A stretch of DNA of 8,376 nucleotides from an uncultured Sutterella sp. (GCA_900764215.1 CAAFNI010000002.1:1-8376); one strand, 5' to 3'; shown: positions 1 through 7,159, counted from the stretch's first letter. Numbers and translations: made by a program. Notes: generated from the letters alone by a model not told the origin.

Positions 1-1112
1 GCCTTTTTCAGATCAGCCGGCGTGAATGTCAGTTCATCATTCTTCCCGACCCGTCGGAACCAGTAGTTTAAGAACACTTCCTTGACAGCCAGATTCGGAC
101 AGACAAGATAATCCGGCGCTTCGCTCGAGAATGTCAGGAATCCAATAAATACGAGCGCCGTCAGAACATCATCGCTTGTCAGTTCAGCCGAGGCGTTCAA
201 ATTAATAGCCCCGCTTAACGTACCGATAGCAATATGCCTGTTGAAGAGAACATCAAGCACAACTTCGTCAACGAAATCGCGCCGTCCCAATGACAAAATA
301 CCTTCAATTTTTGAAAGATCAATAGAGAAAGACGGATCAAGGAGTACGCGCGGTTCGGTATTTCGTCTGGCGATCTCACTGAGATAGTACAGACACATTG
401 ACGAGTTTAAAACCGTTACATCGGATTCGGGGCAGAATCGATAGCCATCGTAAAGGAACTTCATGCGATCAATAATTTCATCCACAGAATGGCCGTACCG
501 ATTGACATCAACAATTTGAGGGATCAACTTCCGAAGTTCATCTTCAGTAAAGCCCATGGCACCGGCATACTCATCGAAATTTGAAATGTTTGTCGCAATA
601 TTGAAACCGGAGGTCATCGAGTCCAAAGAAATTGAAGTGACCCCGGTGATAAAGGTTCTCTTTACACATCCGCAGGTAGCGTGGTTTTTTATAGCAGCGT
701 AGAAGGTCTTGAGGAAACCCAAAGCTCCCGTCATTGCAAGGAATCGTTCGGGATCCGTCGAAAAGAATTCTTGAGCAACCAGGTCATACTCATCGATGAT
801 GAGATAGATCTCATCCCGCAGTTTCCTTCCCACAAGAGTGAAAAACCTTGTCAACAATGCTGCCGGTGATGTCCAAGATGCATCCAACAGCTCCTGCATT
901 TGAGGATCCTCAGGCAGATATCGTGTGACGAAATTCCGAAGACCAAACTTCACCTTGATAATGAAGTTGTCAATCAGACCATCTCCGCCCTCAATACCAG
1001 AAAAATCCAACTTCAGCACGAGAAACTTGCTAGCCCATGGCGTCGGATGATCTCCAATCCATGTTCCTGAGAATCTTTCATCAAAATCTCCCGCAGCTGC
1101 CTTGTCGTAGTA
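1..1112 (-). pseudogene. AAA-ATPase-like (PF09820-type) protein, copy A, 5' end removed by IS
   Basis: Reading leftward from the IS edge, 370 codons are open without a stop and run off the window. The first codons read YYDKAAAGDFDERF, followed by LVLKLDFSGI, a Walker B-type LIIDEYD (complement of 783-803), FITGVTSISLDSMTSGFNI and FLYDGYRF. These are in the order expected for the AAA-ATPase-like family that often carries a C-terminal PD-(D/E)XK domain. The N-terminal part with YVDKT and the Walker A RPRRFGKS segment is missing. Roughly 65-75 residues are lost, judged by comparison with copy C. Upstream, the frame continues through the IS terminal repeat to a TAG in the loop of the 1179-1220 hairpin, with no ATG, GTG or TTG start; the first in-frame ATG is deep inside the gene. 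Without Walker A the product could not be a normal ATPase, so I call it a pseudogene. The family's function is not established. The C-terminus is outside the window. It differs clearly from copies B, C and E. Confidence 0.88.
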
Positions 1113-1141
1113 TAAAAGAACCTCAAAACTTCGAACTATAG
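1113..1141 (+). repeat. Left terminal inverted repeat of the IS
   Basis: The outer end begins TAAAAGAACCTCAAA and the inner end is CTTCGAACTATAG. It matches the reverse complement of 3007-3035 at 28 of 29 positions; the mismatch is at the 16th base (A here, T in the other repeat). Outside it the sequence passes directly into codons of copy A. Confidence 0.9.
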
Positions 1142-1144
1142 CGT

Positions 1145-1169
1145 CAATCCCTTGTGCTACAAGGGATTG
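1145..1169. repeat. Perfect 11-bp inverted repeat in the IS leader
   Basis: Arms CAATCCCTTGT and ACAAGGGATTG are perfectly complementary around a 3-nt loop, just inside the left terminal repeat. No T-run follows, so it is not a typical terminator by itself. It could be a transcript hairpin or a transposase/host-factor binding site near the end of the element. Confidence 0.7.
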
Positions 1170-1178
1170 CTTCCAAAC

Positions 1179-1226
1179 AACGACGGCCTGAAGTGAACCC
1201 TAACACTTCAGGCCGTTGTTTTAATT
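1179..1226 (+). terminator. Strong hairpin with T-rich tail, terminator facing the transposase
   Basis: Arms AACGACGGCCTGAAGTG (1179-1195) and CACTTCAGGCCGTTGTT (1204-1220) pair over 17 bp with one G-T wobble around an 8-nt loop. On the plus strand the stem runs into TTGTTTTAATT. This is the form of a Rho-independent terminator acting on transcripts that enter the IS from the left. It lies about 65 bp upstream of the transposase promoter, so it would block read-through from outside while leaving the element's own promoter free. That role is inferred. The loop TAG also stops the leftward frame leading into copy A. Confidence 0.7.
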
Positions 1227-1239
1227 ACGAAAAAAGCGT

Positions 1240-1262
1240 CAAAGAGGCGTTTCGGCTCTTTG
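1240..1262. repeat. Third small hairpin in the IS leader
   Basis: Arms CAAAGAG and CTCTTTG are perfectly complementary around a 9-nt loop. It lies between the terminator-like hairpin and the promoter. No T-run follows. The role is unknown. Confidence 0.5.
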
Positions 1263-1289
1263 TCATGGGTAAGAAAATGGAAATAAAGC

Positions 1290-1318
1290 TTGATATATAG
1301 TTGGATTACAACTATAAT
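1290..1318 (+). promoter_or_regulatory. Sigma70-type promoter of the transposase
   Basis: TTGATA (1290-1295) and a consensus TATAAT (1313-1318) are separated by exactly 17 bp. Transcription would start near 1325, leaving a short leader of about 30 nt before the GGAG ribosome binding site at 1346-1349. Confidence 0.75.
1296..1316. promoter_or_regulatory. Perfect palindrome filling the promoter spacer, possible operator
   Basis: Arms TATAGTTG and CAACTATA are perfectly complementary around GATTA. They fill the spacer and overlap the first bases of the -10 box. A protein bound here would block RNA polymerase. The half-site AACTATA also occurs at the inner end of both terminal repeats (GAACTATAG), so the transposase itself might bind here and autoregulate. 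That is inference. Confidence 0.5.
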
Positions 1319-1356
1319 ATTATGCAGGTTATCAGTATTTTTTTTGGAGCTGTTGG

Positions 1357-3012
1357 ATGAGCGTCCCAGAAAGCATTCGCCAGGTTCCCCGTCCGAGTAA
1401 TACCGTAGTCATCGATAGCGGCAGCAATGGTCCGAAGCGTTATGCTGTTCATTCGCGCGCCAAAGTCGTCTACACGCGGGGGCGCAATCCTCGACCGGTT
1501 AATGGGCCGGTGATTGGACACATCATTGGCGGCAAGTTTGTCCCTAAGGGCTCAGGAACGAAATTGGCACCAAACGGACCGGAGTATGTCTCATATGGCG
1601 TAATCGCCCTCCTGCATGACGAACTTCATGGACTCGATGATGAACTGTTCAGTATTTATGACGCCGCAGACTCCTGCTTAATCCTGGCTCTGGCTATGCT
1701 TCGAATCGAACGAAAGGGAATTAAGATTTCAAGGATTCGCTCTGCCTACAACAAATCCTTAGTGTCAATTCTTTACCCGGGGCTTCCTCTCTCTGACAAT
1801 AAGATCAGCTCGTTTTTCGAACGACTCGGGCAGGATATAACCAAACAACAGGCCTTTTTCCATGCACGTCTCAAATCCGTTTGCGAGACCGATCACATCA
1901 TCATTGATGGCACACTGAAGCAGAACACAAGCAAGGTCAACGACCTGTCAGAGTTTTCCAGAAAGGCAAGAGTCAAAGGCTGCCAAGATATCTCTGTGCT
2001 CTATGCCTACAACTTAGAAAAACGAGAGCCGCTATGCGCTCAGGTTTTTCCAGGCAATATGATTGACGCCCGTGCCTATAGGGCATTCGTACAAGACAAT
2101 AAGATTGAGCGCGGCTTACTGATTACCGATAAAGGCTTTCCACCCAAGGAAATCAAGGATGTGCTTGAAAAGCATGAGGAATTGCATTTCCTGACGCCGC
2201 TCAAGCGAAGCGATGTCCGAATTGCCAAGAACAACCTGCTTGAATTCGACGACTTCGTGCGCAATATCGATAAGCGAGTTCGATGCAAGAAGCACCAGCT
2301 CGCGACCGGGCGCTTTCTTTACGCATTCAAGGATTCCGTACGAGCCGTCATGGAAGACAATTCATTCATGGATCGCCAACGCAAGAATGGCAGCTACGAC
2401 AAGGATCTTTACGAAAAAAAGGGGGCATCATTCGGAACGATTGTCTTCGAATCCGACATCGACCTGAGTTGCGAAGACATCTACAAGATTTATGATGAAC
2501 GATGGCAGCTGGAAATGCTATTTGATTGCTACAAGAACAGTTTGAACTTCGGCATCACGCGCGTACAGTCGGATTACGCGGTGCGAGGATCTGAGTTCAT
2601 TGACTTTATCGCGACGGTGCTGACACGTCGAATCGTTGATCGGATGGCCAAGGCCGGCGTTCTCGATGACAATACATATGGCGATGTCATCGACGACCTC
2701 AGGGGATGCTGGCGCAGCTGCAAGACCGAGATAAATACCAAACCCTCCGTTCAGGATGAACTCTGGTGTCGATTGCTCAAAAAAGATGAGGATTTACTTG
2801 TGAGATTGGGACTGGCAACGCCCCCTGACGACAAGCCAGCATCACCTTCCAAACGACGTGGTCGGCCCAAGAAAGAAACGCCGACCGACACATCGTCCAA
2901 AGGCGAAACGCCCAAGCGAAAGCCAGGTCGCCCCCGTACCAAACCCATAATTTACGGACCGCCCCGTCGTCGTGGACGTCCGCGTAAATTCGAGCCAGAT
3001 TCTTCTCTATAG
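1357..3012 (+). CDS. IS1634-like (IS4 superfamily) DDE transposase with triple AT-hook tail
   Basis: This 551-residue protein would catalyse cut-and-paste movement of the surrounding IS through an RNase H-fold DDE core. The likely catalytic residues are D184 (IIDGT), D258 (LLITDKG) and E386. E386 sits in a perfect IS4-type Y-x2-R-x3-E-x6-K signature (Y379, R382, E386, K393; YDERWQLEMLFDCYK). The N-terminal segment (around IGHIIGGKFVPKG, 53-65) is typical of IS1634-type proteins. After residue 490 the protein becomes a basic, Pro-rich tail with three GRP cores: KRRGRPKK (499-506), KRKPGRPRTK (520-529) and RRRGRPRK (537-544). These resemble AT-hooks that bind the minor groove of AT-rich DNA. 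The ATG at 1357 is supported by GGAG seven bases upstream and by the promoter before it. The TAG stop (3010-3012) falls inside the right terminal repeat. The gene looks intact. The DDE assignment is firm; the IS1634 group is likely. Confidence 0.93.
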   Translation: MSVPESIRQVPRPSNTVVIDSGSNGPKRYAVHSRAKVVYTRGRNPRPVNGPVIGHIIGGKFVPKGSGTKLAPNGPEYVSYGVIALLHDELHGLDDELFSIYDAADSCLILALAMLRIERKGIKISRIRSAYNKSLVSILYPGLPLSDNKISSFFERLGQDITKQQAFFHARLKSVCETDHIIIDGTLKQNTSKVNDLSEFSRKARVKGCQDISVLYAYNLEKREPLCAQVFPGNMIDARAYRAFVQDNKIERGLLITDKGFPPKEIKDVLEKHEELHFLTPLKRSDVRIAKNNLLEFDDFVRNIDKRVRCKKHQLATGRFLYAFKDSVRAVMEDNSFMDRQRKNGSYDKDLYEKKGASFGTIVFESDIDLSCEDIYKIYDERWQLEMLFDCYKNSLNFGITRVQSDYAVRGSEFIDFIATVLTRRIVDRMAKAGVLDDNTYGDVIDDLRGCWRSCKTEINTKPSVQDELWCRLLKKDEDLLVRLGLATPPDDKPASPSKRRGRPKKETPTDTSSKGETPKRKPGRPRTKPIIYGPPRRRGRPRKFEPDSSL

Positions 3013-3035
3013 TTCGAAGATTTGAGGTTCTTTTA
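3007..3035 (-). repeat. Right terminal inverted repeat of the IS
   Basis: On the plus strand it starts CTATAGTTCGAAGA and ends GAGGTTCTTTTA. It is the reverse complement of 1113-1141 with one mismatch. It contains the transposase stop codon. The next base outside (3036) is the first base of an in-frame codon of copy B. Confidence 0.9.
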
Positions 3036-4553
3036 ATATACGTCGACAAAACGGCGATGATCTTTGAAATGGCCCGCGGACGCCGGAAATTGTTGCTGAC
3101 GAGGCCTCGGCGCTTCGGCAAGTCGCTGCTGGTTTCGACATTGGCCACGCTTTTTCAAAACGGGCTGAGAGATTTCGAAGGTCTCGCCATCGAGAAGCTC
3201 TGGCGCGATACGACTTACACGGTCTTCGCTTGGGACTTTTCCGTCATTGTCGATTTCGATTCGGTTGAGACGTTTCGAGAAAAATTCTATTCGATGCTCA
3301 CTCATGCGCTGGCCGGCCATGGGTTTGTCTGGTCGGGCTCCGTGAATTCCTTCAGCTACGAGTTTGGCGAATGGCTGGGCGGCTTTGCCAACACGTCGGT
3401 GGTTGTTTTGATCGACGAGTACGACACGCCTTTGACCAGCGTGCTGCACGACAAGACGCTCTTTCTCGGCATCCAAAAGATCATGAGCGAATTCTTCATG
3501 ATCCTGAAGTCGCGCGAGGCGTGCCTGCGCTTTTTGTTCATCACGGGCGTGACGCGGCTGAGCAACACGAGCATTTTTTCCGGCTTCAACAATTTGACGG
3601 ACATTTCGCTGCGGTCGGACTATGGAACGCTGCTCGGCTATACCGAGTCTGAGCTCGAGGCGTATTTCGGAGTTTTTTTGGATGACGCCGCTCACCGGAT
3701 GAACCTTTCCCGGGAGGCGCTTCTCAATGAAATGCGGGCGCATTACGACGGCTTTTCGTTCGACAAGGAGGCGCGCACGCATGTGTATTGCCCGTGGTCG
3801 GTGCTGAACTTCTTGGGCGAATCGGAGGCCGGAGGAGGCGGCCTTGGCAATTTTTGGTTTGTTTCTGGAGGTCAAGGCCGGGTGCTGATGAACTACCTTG
3901 CGCTTCGCAAGCTGAAAAAACCTCTCGATTTTCTCGAAACCGTCACCATGGACGCTTCCCAGCTGATGTCGAGTGCGCCATACGACGAACTCGATGCCGA
4001 CGTGCTCCTGCTGCAGACGGGATATCTGACAATTCGATCGGTGGATGAAGCCGGAGGACTCGTGCTCGGGTATCCGAACAAGGAAGTGGCGGCCTCGATG
4101 GCGCTCTTGTACGCGAAGGTCATGACGAAGGATGAGCAATTCACCGCTCTTCGGCTGCTGACGCATTTGCTGCGCGGCGACGCTCAACAGGTGATGGCGT
4201 TCCTCAATCTGGTCTTTCGCTCGCTCGACTACCAGAACTATGCGATTCGCGACGAGGCGTCGCTTCAGGGATGCGTGCAGGTGCTCATGATAGGCCTCTC
4301 GCTGCGCCCGCAGGTCGAGGTACATACGTCCGCCGGGCGAAGCGATTTGGAGGTTGAGGCCGGTTCCAATCATTGGGTGTTCGAGTTCAAGTTCGCCCGA
4401 TCGGGCGTTGATCCGCATGTCCTCTGCCGTGAAGCCGTGAGCCAAATCCGGCGCAGGGCCTACGGCGAAACGCCGCACGGACGAAGGCTGATTCGATTGG
4501 CCATGGTGTTCGAAGAAGAGAAGCGCCAGGCAACGGCGTGGGAGGTCGTTTGA
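3036..4553 (+). pseudogene. AAA-ATPase-like/PD-(D/E)XK nuclease family protein, copy B, 5'-truncated by IS
   Basis: The frame opens at the IS edge with ATA TAC GTC GAC AAA ACG, reading IYVDKT, which aligns with residues 25-30 of intact copy C. So about 24 N-terminal codons and the start are gone. The first usable ATG is 3057, with no Shine-Dalgarno sequence; counted from there 498 codons remain. Walker A is RPRRFGKS (16-23), Walker B VVVLIDEYD (115-123), and a sensor-like segment is ITGVTRL (162-168). A C-terminal nuclease-like core has GRSD (D430) and EFK (E443, K445). This is the usual AAA-ATPase_like plus PDDEXK_9 arrangement. The upstream frame meets a TAA within the transposase gene and offers no alternative start. 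All catalytic motifs survive, so a protein starting at 3057 might still be made if transcription came from the IS. I favour a decayed gene because its start, promoter and ribosome site are missing. Function of the family is not established. Confidence 0.85.
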
Positions 4554-4564
4554 GGCCGGCATGC

Positions 4565-4592
4565 GGTTTTGTTGGAGAGGTTTTGTTGGAGA
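4565..4592 (+). repeat. Perfect 14-bp tandem duplication
   Basis: GGTTTTGTTGGAGA occurs twice head to tail (4565-4578 and 4579-4592) just after the stop of copy B and upstream of the TSUP gene. It may be a recent slippage duplication. TTGGAG in the second unit could serve as a weak -35, but its spacing to a TAGAAT at 4607-4612 is short (15 bp), so I do not call a promoter. Confidence 0.8.
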
Positions 4593-4605
4593 TCGTGACG
4601 ACGCG

Positions 4606-4617
4606 TTAGAATTCTAA
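4606..4617. repeat. 12-bp perfect palindrome upstream of the TSUP gene
   Basis: TTAGAATTCTAA is self-complementary and AT-rich in an otherwise GC-rich stretch, 33 bp before the TSUP start codon. It could be an operator or part of a promoter (TAGAAT inside it is -10-like). Nothing else supports a specific regulator. Confidence 0.35.
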
Positions 4618-4650
4618 ATTCGTCCTCTCCCTTGACCGTTAAGGTCCCTC

Positions 4651-5412
4651 ATGCTGCCTGATCTCACCACACTGCTCATCGTCTGCCCGCTCGTCTTTCT
4701 GGGCGGTCTCGTCGACTCCATTGCCGGAGGCGGCGGACTCATCACGCTGCCGGGATATCTGCTCGCGGGCGTTCCTCCCCACATGGCCATCGGAACGAAC
4801 AAGCTTTCGAGCGCCATGGGGATGGCCATCTCGACCGTGCGTCTTTATCGAGGCGGCTTCATCGACCTGAGGATGGCCGTGGTGCCGGTGATCGCCGCCT
4901 TCGCGGGCAGTCTCGTCGGCGCACGCATCGCGCTCATGGTGCCGCCTTCGGTCTTTCAGATCATTCTGGTGCTCTGCCTGCCGCTGGCCGCCTTCCTCGT
5001 GATGCGCGACAAGACGCTTTCGCCCGAAGGCGAAGCCATGGAGGAGAAGAAGCGCTGGCTCATGCTCGGCCTGGTGTCCTTTGCCTGCGGCGCCTATGAC
5101 GGCTTCTACGGTCCGGGGGCGGGCACCTTCATGCTGCTCGGCTTTGCGGCCGCCGCGAAGCTCGGCGTGCGCGACGCGGCCGGCCAGATGAAGATCGTCA
5201 ACTTCTCAAGCGGCATCGCCGCCCTCGTGCTCTATGCGGCGACGGGCCACGTCGACTGGGTACTCGGCGCTCTTGCAGGATGCTTCGGCATTGCCGGGCA
5301 CTACATCGGTTCAGGGCTCGTGATGAAGGACGGCGGCAAAATCGTGCGTCCGATCATTCTCACGGTGCTGGTCATCCTCTTTGTGAAGACCGCCTGGGAC
5401 TACTTGGCTTAA
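4651..5412 (+). CDS. TSUP family (TauE/SafE, YfcA-like) membrane transporter
   Basis: This 253-residue, very hydrophobic protein has the two internally related glycine-rich signatures of the TSUP family. The first is GGLVDSIAGGGGLITLP near residues 18-34, and the second is YDGFYGPGAGTFM near 149-161. GTNKL (48-52) follows the first repeat, as in YfcA-type members. About seven or eight membrane helices can be read, with a charged loop around residues 119-136 between the two halves. The family exports or imports small anions such as sulfite, sulfonates or other organosulfur compounds; the substrate here cannot be told from sequence. Length is normal for the family. The ATG at 4651 is backed by AAGG six bases upstream. 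It stands alone: copy B upstream has a 97-bp gap, and copy C downstream is convergent. GC content appears higher than in the IS region, which suits a long-resident gene. Confidence 0.9.
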   Translation: MLPDLTTLLIVCPLVFLGGLVDSIAGGGGLITLPGYLLAGVPPHMAIGTNKLSSAMGMAISTVRLYRGGFIDLRMAVVPVIAAFAGSLVGARIALMVPPSVFQIILVLCLPLAAFLVMRDKTLSPEGEAMEEKKRWLMLGLVSFACGAYDGFYGPGAGTFMLLGFAAAAKLGVRDAAGQMKIVNFSSGIAALVLYAATGHVDWVLGALAGCFGIAGHYIGSGLVMKDGGKIVRPIILTVLVILFVKTAWDYLA

Positions 5413-5431
5413 AGGGATTGGCCGAACGCAG

Positions 5432-5457
5432 AAGGGCCGCGCGAATGCGCGGCCCTT
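5432..5457. terminator. Hairpin between convergent TSUP and AAA-ATPase genes
   Basis: Arms AAGGGCCGCGC and GCGCGGCCCTT pair perfectly around GAAT in the 65-bp gap between the two stop codons. The stem is very GC-rich but neither side has a long T-run, so it may act in both directions with modest efficiency. Confidence 0.65.
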
Positions 5458-5477
5458 GCCGTCTTCGGGGGCGCTTC

Positions 5478-7073
5478 TTATGCCGAAGCCCATTTGACGA
5501 ATTGCCGCTCGCGTTCGGAAAAGACGAGCGCGATTCGCATGAGTTCGCCTGTCTCGGTCTGAGCGCCGCACTGCCTGCTCCGCATCTGGAGAAGGGCTTC
5601 CTGCAGGAGTTTCTCCGCATTTCCGCCTTCGCGGCAGTATTTGAACTCAAGCATCCAATGGCGATTCCCAACACTGACTTCCAGATCGCTGCGGCCCTTG
5701 TGGTTATGCACTTCGACGCTGGGGGACAGGCCGGCGCCCGCCATATAGACCAGAACGAAGGCGCGGGCCGTGCGCTCGTTTCGAACCGGATATTGGTCGT
5801 ATTCGATGGACGCAAAGAGACGATTGAGAATGTGAAGGAGAGCCTCGGCGGTTCCGTTGGACAGCACCTTGACGATGGGACCTGCTCCCACCTGCCCGGC
5901 GCTTCTGCCGCTGAGGAGCTGCTCCGTGTAGAGCCGGGCCATCGCACGTCTGACTTCTGCGTTCGGATAGTCGACGAAAACGGTATCGCCGAACTCCACC
6001 GACCGGATGGTGAGGTAGCCCGCCTGCGTCAGAAGGCCGATGTCGGACAGATGGTCGACATCGGAAGCGCCTGACAGGACGCTCAAGGAGATCGATTTTT
6101 CCCGTCCATACGCTTCCGGGTTTCTCAAGGAATGCGACTTCAAATGGCGGATGAGGGCGGCGGGCTTTCCGCCGCTTTCAAACCAGTAGTCGAGCCAGCC
6201 TTCTTCCGGAGCGTCGAGGAACTTGAGCAGGGACCAAGGCGCGAAGAGGCGGGACGAGGCCCTCCTGTCAAAGCAAAAGCCGTCGTAATGATCGGTCAGG
6301 TCGGAAAGCAGCTTCGGGAGGTCCGTGCCGAGCACTTCGGCGGCTCGGGCGAGGTGGCCGCTGAAGTAGTGCTCAACCTCCGAGTGCGTGTAGCCGAGCA
6401 GGTTGGCGTATGTCGTATGCAGGGTCAAGTCGGAGAAGTTGTTCAGCTCGGAAAAGATGCTCGTTTTGTTGAACTTCGTGATGCCGGTCATGAAAAAGAA
6501 CCGGATGGCCGCATCATTGGACTTGAGAGTGGCATAGAAGGCCGAAAGCTTGTCGCGGACTTGCGCAAAGAGTCGGGCCTCGTCCAAGCAGGCCGTCAAA
6601 GGAGCGTCGTATTCGTCAATCAACAGGACGACGGAATTGTCCGGCCGGGTCGCGAGCCAGTTGCCGAAGGCTCTCAGTCCATCGGTCGAGGTCGGTACCG
6701 GGCTGTGCAGGCCTTCCCGAATCATCAAGTCAAGCAAATATAGGTCGAGCCGCTCTTGGAATTCGCCTGCGGTCGAAAAGTTTTTGACCTGGGAAAAGTC
6801 CAGTCTCAAGACCTGATAGGACGCCGTGTCGGTCCAAAGGCTTTCAATGGCCAATCCGTGAAAGTCGCGGAGCCCGTGCTTGAACAACGACTCGAAGGTC
6901 GAGACCAGCAAGGATTTCCCGAAGCGGCGAGGGCGGGTGAGAAGGAACTTTTCACGTCTGGATGCAAGCTCATGGATCAAGGCTGTTTTGTCGACGTAGA
7001 TCTGGCCCTGATGGCGCAGTGCTGCAAAATCCGACGTTCCCAAAGGGAGCGCCTGCAAAGGCTGGCTGGTCAT
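5478..7073 (-). CDS. AAA-ATPase-like/PD-(D/E)XK nuclease family protein, copy C, intact
   Basis: This 531-residue protein is the complete reference copy in this window. The N-terminus carries LPLGTSDFAALRHQGQIYVDKT (about 9-30), the family's lead-in motif. Walker A RPRRFGKS is at 47-54, LRLDFSQV near 89-96, Walker B VVLLIDEYD at 148-156, and a sensor-like MTGITKF at 195-201. DHYDGFCFD (261-269) and LLTQAGYLTIRSVE (347-360) follow. The C-terminal domain has GRSDL (D463) and EFK (E476, K478), the PD-(D/E)XK core. So it should bind nucleotide and could cleave or bind DNA. The biological role of the family is not settled; links to mobile DNA or defence are suspicions only. The ATG at 7073 is the first start and fits the family's N-terminus; GGGAAA upstream is a weak ribosome site. 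It lies 102 bp downstream of the HNH gene on the same strand, so they may share a transcript. It converges on TSUP. Copies B and E are its close relatives. Confidence 0.92.
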   Translation of the reverse strand: MTSQPLQALPLGTSDFAALRHQGQIYVDKTALIHELASRREKFLLTRPRRFGKSLLVSTFESLFKHGLRDFHGLAIESLWTDTASYQVLRLDFSQVKNFSTAGEFQERLDLYLLDLMIREGLHSPVPTSTDGLRAFGNWLATRPDNSVVLLIDEYDAPLTACLDEARLFAQVRDKLSAFYATLKSNDAAIRFFFMTGITKFNKTSIFSELNNFSDLTLHTTYANLLGYTHSEVEHYFSGHLARAAEVLGTDLPKLLSDLTDHYDGFCFDRRASSRLFAPWSLLKFLDAPEEGWLDYWFESGGKPAALIRHLKSHSLRNPEAYGREKSISLSVLSGASDVDHLSDIGLLTQAGYLTIRSVEFGDTVFVDYPNAEVRRAMARLYTEQLLSGRSAGQVGAGPIVKVLSNGTAEALLHILNRLFASIEYDQYPVRNERTARAFVLVYMAGAGLSPSVEVHNHKGRSDLEVSVGNRHWMLEFKYCREGGNAEKLLQEALLQMRSRQCGAQTETGELMRIALVFSERERQFVKWASA

Positions 7074-7141
7074 TCGTTTTTCCCGGTGCTCGATCCATGT
7101 TCACGGCTCAATCCTACCGTGATTGCGTGAGGATGTGGCAT

Positions 7142-7159
7142 GCCATTGCGGCCATTGCG
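7142..7159. repeat. 9-bp tandem repeat between the HNH gene and copy C
   Basis: GCCATTGCG is repeated directly (7142-7150 and 7151-7159) in the short gap between the two minus-strand genes. It may be simple slippage; no function is apparent. Confidence 0.55.

Larger units (their letters stand above)
1113..3035 (+). mobile_element. Complete IS4-superfamily (IS1634-like) insertion sequence
   Basis: The element is 1,923 bp, bounded by 29-bp inverted repeats that differ at one position, and encodes a single DDE transposase filling most of its length. About 215 bp between the left repeat and the transposase start holds three hairpins and a promoter. The transposase stop codon lies inside the right repeat. 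No matching direct repeat flanks the ends: the left flank is antisense copy A and the right flank is sense copy B. Either the target duplication was lost through an adjacent deletion, or the element arrived by recombination. All parts look intact, so it may still be active. Assignment to the IS1634 group rests on protein length and on the N-terminal and catalytic-core style. Confidence 0.88.

Noticed and set aside
681..869. 62-codon plus-strand frame within copy A
   Set aside because: It lies opposite the Walker B region of copy A, which is open and conserved on the minus strand.
3011..3050. Outward promoter from the right IS end driving copy B
   Set aside because: TTGAGG and TAATAT hexamers are present but at the wrong spacing for each other; no good -35/-10 pair could be made.
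3033..4562. 509-codon open frame antisense to copy B
   Set aside because: It mirrors copy B across its whole length, has no recognisable motif, and arises from the codon bias of the sense gene; the sense strand holds all family motifs.
5280..6743. Long plus-strand frames (264 and 203 codons) opposite copy C
   Set aside because: Antisense shadows of copy C. Their resemblance to the antisense frame of copy B only reflects that B and C are homologous.
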